Shown: positions 1 through 5,355 of the stretch, one piece after another
Layout: the number at the start of each line of letters is the position of its first letter
Numbering within the stretch: the first letter of the stretch is position 1
Translations under genes and position numbers: made by a program
From: an uncultured Hyphomicrobiales bacterium
GTDB lineage: Bacteria > Pseudomonadota > Alphaproteobacteria > Rhizobiales > Xanthobacteraceae
Reading direction: 5' to 3'
NCBI GenBank assembly: GCA_903891395.1
Contig: CAITEM010000619.1
Coordinates: 1 to 5,355 of the forward strand
DNA length: 5,355 nucleotides
Notes under the pieces: generated by a model
Seen by the model: only the letters and a program-made list of their open reading frames with translations
Databases searched by the model: none
Told to the model about the DNA's origin: nothing

Positions 1-81
1 CCTTCATCCTTCGAGACGCCTCGCCAGAGCGCGTCGAAGACGCCCGTAAACGCGCCTATGGCTCGGCCCTCAGGATGAGGG
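1..81. repeat. Palindromic intergenic repeat, cut by left window edge
   Basis: Seen in the sequence: the first ten bases, CCTTCATCCT, can pair with AGGATGAGGG at 72-81, with one G-T wobble as the only imperfection. Two smaller hairpins lie between or within these arms: GCGTC-gaa-GACGC at 31-43, and CCCTCA-gga-TGAGGG at 67-81. No open frame here looks like a gene. From general knowledge, short dispersed repeats with ends of this kind are common between genes in Bradyrhizobium and Rhodopseudomonas relatives; I do not assign a named family. The left boundary is uncertain because the element starts at the window edge. It could also work as a transcript end for whatever gene lies to the left, but no T-run follows the 3' hairpin. 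Confidence 0.6.
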
Positions 82-214
82 CGTAGAGACGTGATTCATC
101 GTCCGTATTCTTTGTCTGTCCCGGGCAGGCCGTGCGGAAGAATTTCGCCGAAAAATGGGCCTTTGGCCGCAGGTCGTAGATGAAAATTGCTGTGGCGGGC
201 CAGAAGGAGTATGG

Positions 215-236
215 ATTTTGCTGTTTACGGCAAAAT
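215..236. promoter_or_regulatory. Candidate operator: 7-base inverted repeat upstream of ABC operon
   Basis: ATTTTGC at 215-221 is matched exactly by its reverse complement GCAAAAT at 230-236, with an 8-base spacer. It lies 71 bases before the start codon of the binding-protein gene, inside the most AT-rich part of the leader. This size and geometry suit a dimeric repressor or activator such as a LysR, GntR or TetR type protein. No regulator gene is visible in the window, so the partner is unknown. A weak RNA hairpin is the alternative; there is no T-run, so a terminator is unlikely. Confidence 0.35.
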
Positions 237-295
237 TATGCAATGGACCCGAGGCCTCAGACACACGATCTAAGGCCAGAACAACGAACACATTT

Positions 296-300
296 GAGGG
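296..300 (+). promoter_or_regulatory. Ribosome binding site deciding the start at 308
   Basis: GAGGG lies seven bases before the ATG at 308 and matches the 3' end of 16S rRNA well. It is the reason, together with the signal peptide that begins exactly there, for choosing 308 over the in-frame upstream start at 155. Confidence 0.75.
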
Positions 301-307
301 CCGAGCC

Positions 308-1312
308 ATGCGCTTTTCCAAATTGATTGCGACGAGTATTGCCGTGCTGTGGGCCGCCAGCGCTTCCGCCCAGCAGCCGCTGCGCGTCGGCTTCATCCCG
401 GTGATGGGCGTGGCGCAGATTTTCGTCGCCGAAGGCGAGGGCTGGCTCAAGCAGGCTGGCTTGGACTTCCAGCCGGCAACGTTTGAATCCGGGCCGAACA
501 TGATCCAGGCCTTGTCGTCGGGCACGCTCGACGTTTACGCCGGCGGCCTCGGGCCGTTGCTGACCGCGCGCTCCAAGGGCATCGATGTCCGCGTTATCGC
601 CGCGACCGTGGTTGAGGAAATGGGCTTTGCCGCGGGTCCGGCGCTGGCGCCGTTCTTCGATGGCCGTACCGGTGCCGCCGCGTTCAAGGCGTTCCGCGAG
701 AAGAACAACCGTCCGGCCAAGCTCGCCACCCAGCCGCTCGGCTCGGGTCCGAACACCGCGTTGCAGCACTGGCTGTTTCAAGTCGTGAAGGCGGACAAGG
801 CCGACGTCGAGATCGTCGAGATGGGCATCGACGCCACGCAGCGCGCGCTGGCGACCGGCGCGGTCGAAGGCGGCTGTGTGCGTGAGCCGGCCTGGACCAT
901 CCTGCAGAGGCAGAACCCCGCGATCAAACTGATCGCGACCGGCAAGGACATGTTCCCGAACTTCCCGGGCGTGGTCTTCGCCGTGCTCGGCTCTTTCGCC
1001 GACAAGAATCCGAAAGCGGTCGATGCTCTGGTGCGCGCGACCGTGCGCGCCACCAAACTGCTGAAGGAAAAGCCGGAAGAAGCGGTGAAATATATCGGCG
1101 CCGCTTTCGGCAAAGGTCTGGTCTCCGACGACATTCTGCTTGCCGCGCTGAAGTCGCCGCAGACGCAGTTTACCTCCGATCCGCGCACCATCGCCGACTC
1201 GACCGTCAAACTGCAGGACTATCAGGTCAAGATCGGCGTGCTGAAGAAAGCCGAGTCGCTCGATGGTTTGTTCGCTCAGGCGGTGTATGATCGCGCCATT
1301 GCCGGTAACTAA
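308..1312 (+). CDS. ABC transporter substrate-binding protein, NitT/TauT (NMT1/SsuA-like) family
   Basis: This is the periplasmic solute-capture subunit of the importer encoded by this and the next two genes. The 334-residue product has a classic Sec signal peptide: basic MRFSK, a hydrophobic stretch, then ASA before Gln22, so cleavage after Ala21 is expected. No lipobox cysteine is present. The mature part begins with the strand LRVGFIPVMG (25-34), then AEGEGWLKQAGLDF (41-54), and GTLDVYAGG (72-80), the typical lobe-I layout of NMT1/SsuA-type proteins. REPAW (192-196) matches the conserved 'EP' segment that ends the second lobe crossing in this family. Length is normal for the family. Cys190 is the only cysteine. 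The start at 308 is supported by GAGGG at 296-300. It is first in the operon, 50 bases ahead of the permease. Relatives bind sulfonates, taurine, nitrate, pyrimidine precursors or phthalate-like acids; sequence alone does not decide, and no catabolic gene nearby helps. The family call is firm and the substrate is unknown. Confidence 0.92.
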   Translation: MRFSKLIATSIAVLWAASASAQQPLRVGFIPVMGVAQIFVAEGEGWLKQAGLDFQPATFESGPNMIQALSSGTLDVYAGGLGPLLTARSKGIDVRVIAATVVEEMGFAAGPALAPFFDGRTGAAAFKAFREKNNRPAKLATQPLGSGPNTALQHWLFQVVKADKADVEIVEMGIDATQRALATGAVEGGCVREPAWTILQRQNPAIKLIATGKDMFPNFPGVVFAVLGSFADKNPKAVDALVRATVRATKLLKEKPEEAVKYIGAAFGKGLVSDDILLAALKSPQTQFTSDPRTIADSTVKLQDYQVKIGVLKKAESLDGLFAQAVYDRAIAGN

Positions 1313-1362
1313 GAACTGGCGGGGCAACTAAGACGGCGGTTTGAAGCCGGACGGCGGACGCG

Positions 1363-2115
1363 GTGACGAGGACGAAAACGGTTGCGCTCTCCGCATTGGG
1401 GCTCGCGGGCTTTCTGATCATCTGGGAGTTGGTGCCCGGTCTGGGCTTGGTGCCGGCAACGATTTTGCCGCCGCCGAGCGCCTTGCCGGGCGCTTTCGTC
1501 AGCGAGGTCAAGAACGGCATCTGGCTGTCGTCGCTGATCCGCAGCATGAGCCATTATCTCGCCGGTCTGACGATCGGCTGCGTGCTCGGCGTCGGCCTCG
1601 GTGTGCTCACGGGGCTGTGGGTGCCGCTGGAGGCAACGCTGGCCTGGGTGGTGCGTATCTTGCGGCCGATTCCCGGCCTGGCCTGGGTGCCGTTTGCTAT
1701 TCTGTGGTTCGGCATCGATCCGAAAGCCGCAATCTTCATCATCTCAACCGGCGTGTTCTGGATCTCCTATTTCGCCGCGCTCGGCGCGGTGCGCGCCGTT
1801 GACCGCGACCTGATCGAACTGGCCGACGCCTTCGGCTTTCGCCGCGCCGACCAGAAACTGTTCAAGGTGATCTTGCCGGCGGCGACGCCCGGCATTCTCG
1901 TCGGCGTGCGCACCGCCTTGGGGCAGGCGTGGATGGCGGTGGTGGCGGCCGAGATCTTCGGCGTGCCGGGCCTCGGGCAGCGCATGATGCAGGCGTCCAA
2001 TTTGTTGGCGAGCGACGTTGTGGTGGTCTACATGGCGACGATGGCCGCGGCCTACGGCGCCATCGACAGTATTTTCGTCGCCGTGCAATCGTGGCTGTTG
2101 CGATGGCAGCGATGA
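1363..2115 (+). CDS. ABC transporter permease, NitT/TauT (SsuC/TauC-like) family
   Basis: This inner-membrane channel subunit probably works as a homodimer with the ATPase encoded next. The product is 250 residues, normal for the family. Hydrophobic segments lie near residues 7-25, 66-86, 91-117, 122-141, 175-200 and 218-244, giving about six membrane helices. The cytoplasmic coupling loop typical of these permeases is plain: ELADAFGF (152-159) followed by LFKVILPAATPGI (166-178), the 'EAA' signature that docks on the ATPase. The start is GTG at 1363: an in-frame stop lies at 1342-1344 with no other start codon between, and the next ATG is deep in the protein at residue 62. The ribosome binding site is weak (GC-rich GGCGGACG), so translation may depend partly on the binding-protein gene 50 bases upstream. 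The stop overlaps the ATPase start as ATGA. Substrate is unknown, as for the binding protein. Confidence 0.93.
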   Translation: MTRTKTVALSALGLAGFLIIWELVPGLGLVPATILPPPSALPGAFVSEVKNGIWLSSLIRSMSHYLAGLTIGCVLGVGLGVLTGLWVPLEATLAWVVRILRPIPGLAWVPFAILWFGIDPKAAIFIISTGVFWISYFAALGAVRAVDRDLIELADAFGFRRADQKLFKVILPAATPGILVGVRTALGQAWMAVVAAEIFGVPGLGQRMMQASNLLASDVVVVYMATMAAAYGAIDSIFVAVQSWLLRWQR

Positions 2116-2870
2116 TCCAACTCGACAATATCGGGCTGACCTTCACGCGCGACGGCGAGCAGACCGAAGTGCTGCGCGGCCTGACGCTGGCGATTCCCGC
2201 CGGGCGTTTTGTCGCGGTGCTGGGGCCGTCCGGCGTCGGCAAGTCGACGCTGCTGCGCGTCATCGCCGGATTGCTGGCGCCGAACACCGGCCACGTCACG
2301 CTCAATACCAAGCAGGACAGCAAGACGCTGCCGGTGGCGATGGTGTTTCAGGACGCGCGGCTGCTGCCGTGGCGTAAGGTGTGGAGCAACGCCGCGTTCG
2401 GGCTCGAGCACGGCCAGTTTTCCGCCGCCGAGCGCCGCGCCAAGGCCGAAGCCGCGCTGGCGCTGGTCGGGCTCGCCGGATTTTCCGAACGCTACCCGCA
2501 CGAATTGTCCGGCGGTCAGCGACAGCGCGTGGCGCTGGCGCGCGCGCTCGCGGTGGAGCCGGACATTCTTCTGATGGACGAGCCGTTCGCCGCGCTCGAC
2601 GCTATCACGCGCGAAGGATTGCAGGACGAACTGGCGCGCATCCATACCGCGACGGCTAAGACCATCGTCTTCGTGACGCACTCGATCGACGAGGCGGTCC
2701 ATCTCGCCGACGAGGTGGTGGTGCTGACCGGCAAGCCGGCCAAGCTGACATCGACGGTCGATATCGATGTCGCGCGCCCCCGCCAGCGTGCATCGGTTGA
2801 GATCGCCCTTCTGGTCGCACGGCTGCGTGACGAGCTTCAAGGATCGTCGGCCGCGACCTGGGTTATCTAG
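2112..2870 (+). CDS. ABC transporter ATP-binding protein, NitT/TauT (SsuB/TauB-like) family
   Basis: This cytoplasmic ATPase powers the importer. All catalytic motifs are intact in the 252-residue product: Walker A GPSGVGKST (38-46), Q-loop VFQDARLLPW (78-87), signature LSGGQ (132-136), Walker B ILLMDE (152-157), D-loop ALD (161-163) and switch histidine in VTHS (188-191). The sequence LLPW after the Q-loop is typical of the nitrate/sulfonate/taurine branch. The ATG at 2112 overlaps the permease stop in ATGA, which suggests translational coupling, and it gives the usual short N-terminus (MIQLDN). An in-frame ATG at 2103 would add three residues and cannot be excluded. Frames reading further upstream run inside the permease gene and are not credible. 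The protein ends soon after the helical domain and carries no extra regulatory domain. It is the last gene of the three-gene operon; the next same-strand gene starts 221 bases later. Confidence 0.94.
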   Translation: MIQLDNIGLTFTRDGEQTEVLRGLTLAIPAGRFVAVLGPSGVGKSTLLRVIAGLLAPNTGHVTLNTKQDSKTLPVAMVFQDARLLPWRKVWSNAAFGLEHGQFSAAERRAKAEAALALVGLAGFSERYPHELSGGQRQRVALARALAVEPDILLMDEPFAALDAITREGLQDELARIHTATAKTIVFVTHSIDEAVHLADEVVVLTGKPAKLTSTVDIDVARPRQRASVEIALLVARLRDELQGSSAATWVI

Positions 2871-3091
2871 CCGCGCGCGACAGGAGGCAGGTGATTGGCC
2901 GGCGGTGCCGCAGAATTTGGACGGTCGAGCCGGTGGCCTGAGGCTACACATTATTCATCAATAACAATCATTCGATGCATTCGAATGTTTCGCGGCTGCC
3001 GCGGGGCCGACGGCATGGCGCCGCGCGGGCAGATCGCATAGCTAGAGCATGAGGCCGCAGATGACGGCCGATTGCTGGCGGCGACATTTTC
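2871..3091. other. Non-coding gap between ABC operon and transporter gene
   Basis: No gene is supported in these 221 bases. An imperfect hairpin can form between GGCCGGC near 2896 and GCCGGTGGCC near 2930, with a bulge and a long loop, and no T-run follows. It is at best a poor terminator candidate. The stretch 2947-2990 is clearly AT-rich against a GC-rich background and contains the CATTCGA repeats listed separately, so the promoter of the next gene probably lies there. CGCGG-ctg-CCGCG at 2991-3003 could fold as a small hairpin in the leader RNA. I could not identify a good -35/-10 pair. Confidence 0.55.
2969..2987. promoter_or_regulatory. Candidate operator: tandem CATTCGA repeats with dyad symmetry
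   Basis: CATTCGATG (2969-2977) is followed at once by CATTCGAATG (2978-2987). The second is a perfect 10-base palindrome, and the first is the same palindrome lacking one A. Read as a whole, CATTCGA-tgcat-TCGAATG is also a perfect 7-base inverted repeat. The site lies in an AT-rich patch 104 bases before the start codon of the transporter gene. This is the arrangement expected of a repressor operator, perhaps TetR or MarR type, which often control efflux genes. No such regulator gene is in the window, so the assignment is inference. Confidence 0.4.
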
Positions 3092-4246
3092 ATGAATCAA
3101 ACTCTCCCGCGTTACGGCCTGATGCTCGGCAACTTCGCCACCGGGCTGTGCATTCTGGCGCCCGCCGGCATGCTGCCGGTCTTGGCGGAGGGTCTCGACT
3201 CCGGCATCCGCGAGACCGGGCTGCTGGTGACCTATGGCGCGGTGATCCTGTGTTTCGGTTCGCCGCTGGTGGCCTGGCTGACGACGCGCATCGACCGCCG
3301 CACGCTGCTGGTCGGCTCGCTCGCCTTCATGGTGCTCGGGCAGGCGGGGTCCGCCTTCGCGCCGAATTATGCGACCGTGCTGGCGCTGCGGCTGGTCATG
3401 GTCGCGGGCGCGGCGGCGTTCACGCCGCAGGCCGCTAGCACCATCGCCATGCTGGTGCCGGAAAAGGAACGTTCCGGCGCCATCGCCTTTGTGTTTCTCG
3501 GCTGGTCGCTGGCGGTGGCCGGCGGTCTGCCGCTGATCACCTTCGTCTCCGCCTATGTCGGCTGGCGTGGGGCTTTTGCCGCGGCGGCGCTGACGGCTCT
3601 GCTGCCGTTCATCCTTTTGTTCTTTGCGCTGCCGCGCGACCTGCGCGGACCGCCGCTGTCGCTGCACAGCTTCAACGTGCTGGCGCACAATTGCAACATC
3701 ATATTGCTGCTGCTGATCACCATCCTGTCGATCTCGGGCCAGCTCATTGTCTTCGTCTATCTGGCGCCGCTGTTGCAGAAGCTGACCGGCGCCAGCCATG
3801 AAGTGACCGGCCTGATGTTCGCGCTGTTTGGCGTCGCCGCCTTCATCGGCAACGTCATCGCGACGCGCGTCGTCGGCAGACTCGGCGGCTGGCGGACGGC
3901 GGGGATATTTCTGGGCTGCACGCTCACCGGCCTGCTGCTGTGGTCGTTCGGCGTTGGCTATTTGCCGGTGATGGGCGCCGGCATCGCCTTCATCGGCATG
4001 GGCTTTGCCGCCACTAATTCGATGCAGCAGGCGCGGCTGGTGCAGGCGGCGCCTGAACTGTCGAGCGCCTCGGTCGCGCTCAACACCTCGGGCGTCTATG
4101 TCGGGCAGGCCATCGGTTCGGGCATCGGCGGCGTGATGTTCGGCCTGGGCTGGCTCAACGGCATCGGCTTTGTCGGTATCGCCTTTGTCGTCGCCGGCAT
4201 TGCGGTGTGGAGCATGACGCGCAACAGCGCCGCCGTCGCGCGCTGA
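3092..4246 (+). CDS. Major facilitator superfamily transporter, AraJ/DHA1-type probable exporter
   Basis: The 384-residue integral membrane protein has hydrophobic segments spread over its whole length, consistent with 12 helices in two halves separated by a cytoplasmic stretch near 181-200 (PRDLRGPPLSLHSF). The first half contains LVAWLTTRIDRRTLL (59-73), the loop 2-3 motif of the superfamily. The second half has a degenerate copy, TRVVGRLGGWRT (258-269). YVGWRGAF (155-162) and NTSGVYVGQAIGSGIGG (331-347) match conserved positions of AraJ-like proteins, most of which are proton-driven exporters of drugs, sugars or amino acids. The substrate cannot be read from sequence. The ATG at 3092 is the only reasonable start: an in-frame stop lies at 3062-3064, and the ribosome binding site is weak (GGCGGCGA). 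The gene is separated from the ABC operon by 221 bases and a possible operator, so it is probably an independent unit. Its stop is four bases from that of the convergent gene. Confidence 0.9.
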   Translation: MNQTLPRYGLMLGNFATGLCILAPAGMLPVLAEGLDSGIRETGLLVTYGAVILCFGSPLVAWLTTRIDRRTLLVGSLAFMVLGQAGSAFAPNYATVLALRLVMVAGAAAFTPQAASTIAMLVPEKERSGAIAFVFLGWSLAVAGGLPLITFVSAYVGWRGAFAAAALTALLPFILLFFALPRDLRGPPLSLHSFNVLAHNCNIILLLLITILSISGQLIVFVYLAPLLQKLTGASHEVTGLMFALFGVAAFIGNVIATRVVGRLGGWRTAGIFLGCTLTGLLLWSFGVGYLPVMGAGIAFIGMGFAATNSMQQARLVQAAPELSSASVALNTSGVYVGQAIGSGIGGVMFGLGWLNGIGFVGIAFVVAGIAVWSMTRNSAAVAR

Positions 4247-4250
4247 CGGC

Positions 4251-4775
4251 TCACGCCGGATCGGAGTGCCGGCGCACCATGTCGAGCGTCAGGTCCCAGG
4301 CGTTGCGGATGTTGACCAGCAGAATCAGCAGCAGCGAGCCGCCCAATGTTTCGAGCGCGCCATTGCGTTCGGTAAAAATCATATAGGCCGCAGCCAGCAT
4401 CACGGCGTAGGCGAGCGCCGGCAGCACGCCGTAGGCGAGACGGTCCTCCAGCAACTCCGACCACCTGTTGTGGATCAGTTGCGCGGTCGCCCAGCACGAC
4501 ACCGCCAGCCCGACGAGCCCGCACAGAGCGATCAGGCCGGCGAAGAACGGCGCGTGGTGGCCCGGCACCAGCGCGATCGACGACACCACAAATACCGCGG
4601 TGAAGTGGATCACGACCGGGCTGAAGAAGGTGCGGGTCGCATCGGCACGCTCGGCGGTCAGAAAGCCGGTGCCGAGCGACACCGCGACGAACAGCAGTGC
4701 CACCAGCGTGGCGCCCGCCGTGCCGAACAGAAAAAAGAACTCATGCCATTCGTGCAGCGCGTGTTCGAAGTCCAT
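4251..4775 (-). CDS. Uncharacterised small integral membrane protein
   Basis: I do not recognise a characterised family. The 174-residue product has a short polar, histidine-rich N-terminus (MDFEHALHEWHEFF) and then about five hydrophobic segments, near residues 15-37, 54-72, 76-100, 113-134 and 144-158. Conserved-looking elements are GTAGATLVALLFVAVSLG (18-35), TRTFFSPVVIHF (48-59) and, after the last helix, VNIRNAWDLTL (154-164). From memory, proteins with this pattern recur as hypothetical membrane proteins in Bradyrhizobium and relatives, without a known role. There is no signal cleavage site, catalytic motif or ligand-binding motif that I can see. GAGG just before the ATG, with another AG-rich stretch further upstream, supports the start. 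It follows the dehydrogenase gene by 33 bases on the same strand and may share its transcript. Its 3' end faces that of the transporter gene. That the gene is real rests on membrane topology, tight packing and lack of a better frame. Confidence 0.8.
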   Translation of the reverse strand: MDFEHALHEWHEFFFLFGTAGATLVALLFVAVSLGTGFLTAERADATRTFFSPVVIHFTAVFVVSSIALVPGHHAPFFAGLIALCGLVGLAVSCWATAQLIHNRWSELLEDRLAYGVLPALAYAVMLAAAYMIFTERNGALETLGGSLLLILLVNIRNAWDLTLDMVRRHSDPA

Positions 4776-4808
4776 GGCCTCATTCTCTGTGTATGTATCG
4801 AACGCGCC

Positions 4809-5355
4809 TCAGCCGCGCCCGACAAAGGGCATGGTGTTGGCCATCACCGTCATGAACATCACATTGGTGTCGAGCGGCAGGCCGGCCATGTAGACGACGG
4901 CGTCGCCGACGTGGGCGGCGTCCATGCGCGGCTCGACCTTTTTGGTCAGATCCGCCTGCAGCACGCCTTCGCCGGTCACCATGCGGTCGGTCAGCGGCGT
5001 CGCGGCGTTGCCGATGTCGATCTGGCCGCAGCAGATGTTGTAGGCGCGGGTGTCGAATGAGGTCGACTTGGTCAGGCCGGTGATGGCGTGCTTGGTCGAG
5101 GTATAGGCGACCGAGAACGGCCGCGGCGCGTGCGCCGAGATCGAGCCGTTGTTGACGATGCGGCCGCCCTGCGGCGTCTGCGCCTTCATGATCTTGATGG
5201 CTTCCTGGGTGCACAGGAACATGCCGGTGAAATTGGTGGCGACGACGTTCTGCCAGGTCTCGAACGGCAGATCCTCGAGCGGCACCGGCGGCGCGCCGAT
5301 GCCGGCATTGTTGAACAGCAGATCGAGCCGTCCGAAGGTGGATTTCACGGTGGCG
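4809..5355 (-). CDS. Short-chain dehydrogenase/reductase (SDR), N-terminus outside window
   Basis: This is the C-terminal two thirds of an NAD(P)-dependent SDR oxidoreductase; the gene runs off the right edge. The frame is open to position 5354, and a GTG at 5346-5348 is internal, not a start: the text around it (ATVKSTFGRLDLLFNNAG) is mid-protein SDR sequence. Visible landmarks are NNAG (about 5301-5312), the catalytic serine in NNGSISA (codon 5142-5144) and the YTSTK catalytic Tyr/Lys pair (codons 5103-5105 and 5091-5093). The cofactor-binding TGxxxGIG motif and the first two strands, roughly 75-80 residues, must lie beyond the window. After the active site, where many SDRs have 'NxxxPG', this one reads YNICCGQIDIGNA. 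From memory, this variant occurs in a subgroup common in Rhizobiales; the substrate is not known to me. The C-terminus (MPFVGRG) looks complete. The downstream neighbour is the small membrane protein gene, 33 bases away on the same strand. Confidence 0.9.
   Translation of the reverse strand, partial: ATVKSTFGRLDLLFNNAGIGAPPVPLEDLPFETWQNVVATNFTGMFLCTQEAIKIMKAQTPQGGRIVNNGSISAHAPRPFSVAYTSTKHAITGLTKSTSFDTRAYNICCGQIDIGNAATPLTDRMVTGEGVLQADLTKKVEPRMDAAHVGDAVVYMAGLPLDTNVMFMTVMANTMPFVGRG

Larger units (their letters stand above)
82..307. other. Non-coding leader upstream of the ABC importer operon
   Basis: No gene is supported here. An in-frame start codon exists at 155, but reading from it would put about 51 extra residues in front of a well-formed signal peptide, so I treat 155-307 as untranslated. 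Small symmetries are visible: TTTCG-c-CGAAA at 143-153, a GGCC-ttt-GGCC pair at 158-168, the 8-base palindrome GAGGCCTC at 251-258, and the stronger inverted repeat at 215-236 listed separately. The stretch around 215-240 is more AT-rich than its surroundings, so the operon promoter probably lies near there. I could not pick a convincing -35/-10 pair. Confidence 0.6.

Noticed and set aside
155..307. In-frame N-terminal extension of the binding protein from a start at 155
   Set aside because: It would bury a well-formed signal peptide about 51 residues inside the protein, while the ATG at 308 has a good ribosome binding site and begins exactly at the signal peptide.
257..1327. Long antisense open frame (356 codons) opposite the binding-protein gene
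   Set aside because: Its product is rich in Arg, Gly, His and Gln with no domain pattern, as expected of the reverse strand of a GC-rich gene; the + strand reading is a clear family member.
2890..2940. Possible terminator after the ATPase gene
   Set aside because: The stem is interrupted by a three-base bulge, the loop is long and no T-run follows, so an intrinsic terminator is not supported.
2947..2987. Fur- or Irr-like iron box in the AT-rich patch
   Set aside because: AATAACAATCATT resembles half of a Fur site only loosely and lacks the repeated hexamer arrangement; the CATTCGA dyad is the stronger pattern.
3049..3438. Plus-strand open frame overlapping the start of the transporter gene
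   Set aside because: It is out of frame with the transporter, Arg/Ala/Gly-rich, and most of it lies inside the better-supported gene.
2052..3799. Two long antisense open frames (2052-2951 and 2951-3799) opposite the ATPase and transporter genes
   Set aside because: Low-complexity Arg/Gln/His-rich products opposite clearly identified genes; both are by-products of codon bias.
4266..5060. Plus-strand open frame of 264 codons across the membrane protein and SDR genes
   Set aside because: It is His/Arg/Gln-rich and without recognisable domains, and it runs antisense to an SDR with intact catalytic motifs and to a plausible membrane protein.
5346..5348. GTG as the start of the dehydrogenase gene
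   Set aside because: The frame stays open to the window edge, and the sequence around it is internal SDR sequence just before the NNAG motif; the cofactor-binding N-terminus is simply outside the window.

Overview
The window is GC-rich, densely coded chromosomal DNA. Its strong G/C third-position bias leaves long spurious open frames on the antisense strand of most genes. An alphaproteobacterium of the Hyphomicrobiales, in or near the Bradyrhizobium/Rhodopseudomonas/Pseudolabrys group, fits best. This placement is an inference from base composition, from an intergenic repeat with CCTTCATCCT / AGGATGAGGG ends at the left edge, and from the style of the membrane protein and the dehydrogenase. 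No rRNA, tRNA or marker gene confirms it.

Layout. Positions 1-307 hold no gene. They contain a palindromic repeat (1-81) and the leader of the first operon, with an inverted repeat at 215-236 and a clear ribosome binding site at 296-300. Positions 308-2870 (+) are a complete three-gene ABC importer of the nitrate/sulfonate/taurine (NitT/TauT, SsuACB-like) type: periplasmic binding protein, inner-membrane permease, cytoplasmic ATPase. The permease and ATPase genes overlap by four bases. Positions 2871-3091 are a non-coding gap with an AT-rich patch and a striking pair of CATTCGA repeats. Positions 3092-4246 (+) encode a 12-helix major facilitator transporter, probably an exporter of the AraJ/DHA1 type. 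Its stop lies four bases from the stop of a convergent gene (4251-4775, -) for an uncharacterised small membrane protein. Upstream of that, on the same strand, is the 3' part of a short-chain dehydrogenase gene (4809-5355, -), cut by the right edge of the window.

How the genes work together. The first three genes form a self-sufficient uptake system for a small, probably anionic or heterocyclic, organic solute. No catabolic enzyme sits beside them to name the substrate. The facilitator appears to be its own transcription unit. The dehydrogenase and the membrane protein are 33 bases apart on one strand and may be co-transcribed. I found no CRISPR array, phage gene, insertion sequence, toxin-antitoxin pair or defence gene, and nothing I would call a new biological system. 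The best leads are the two unassigned operator-like sites and the uncharacterised membrane protein.
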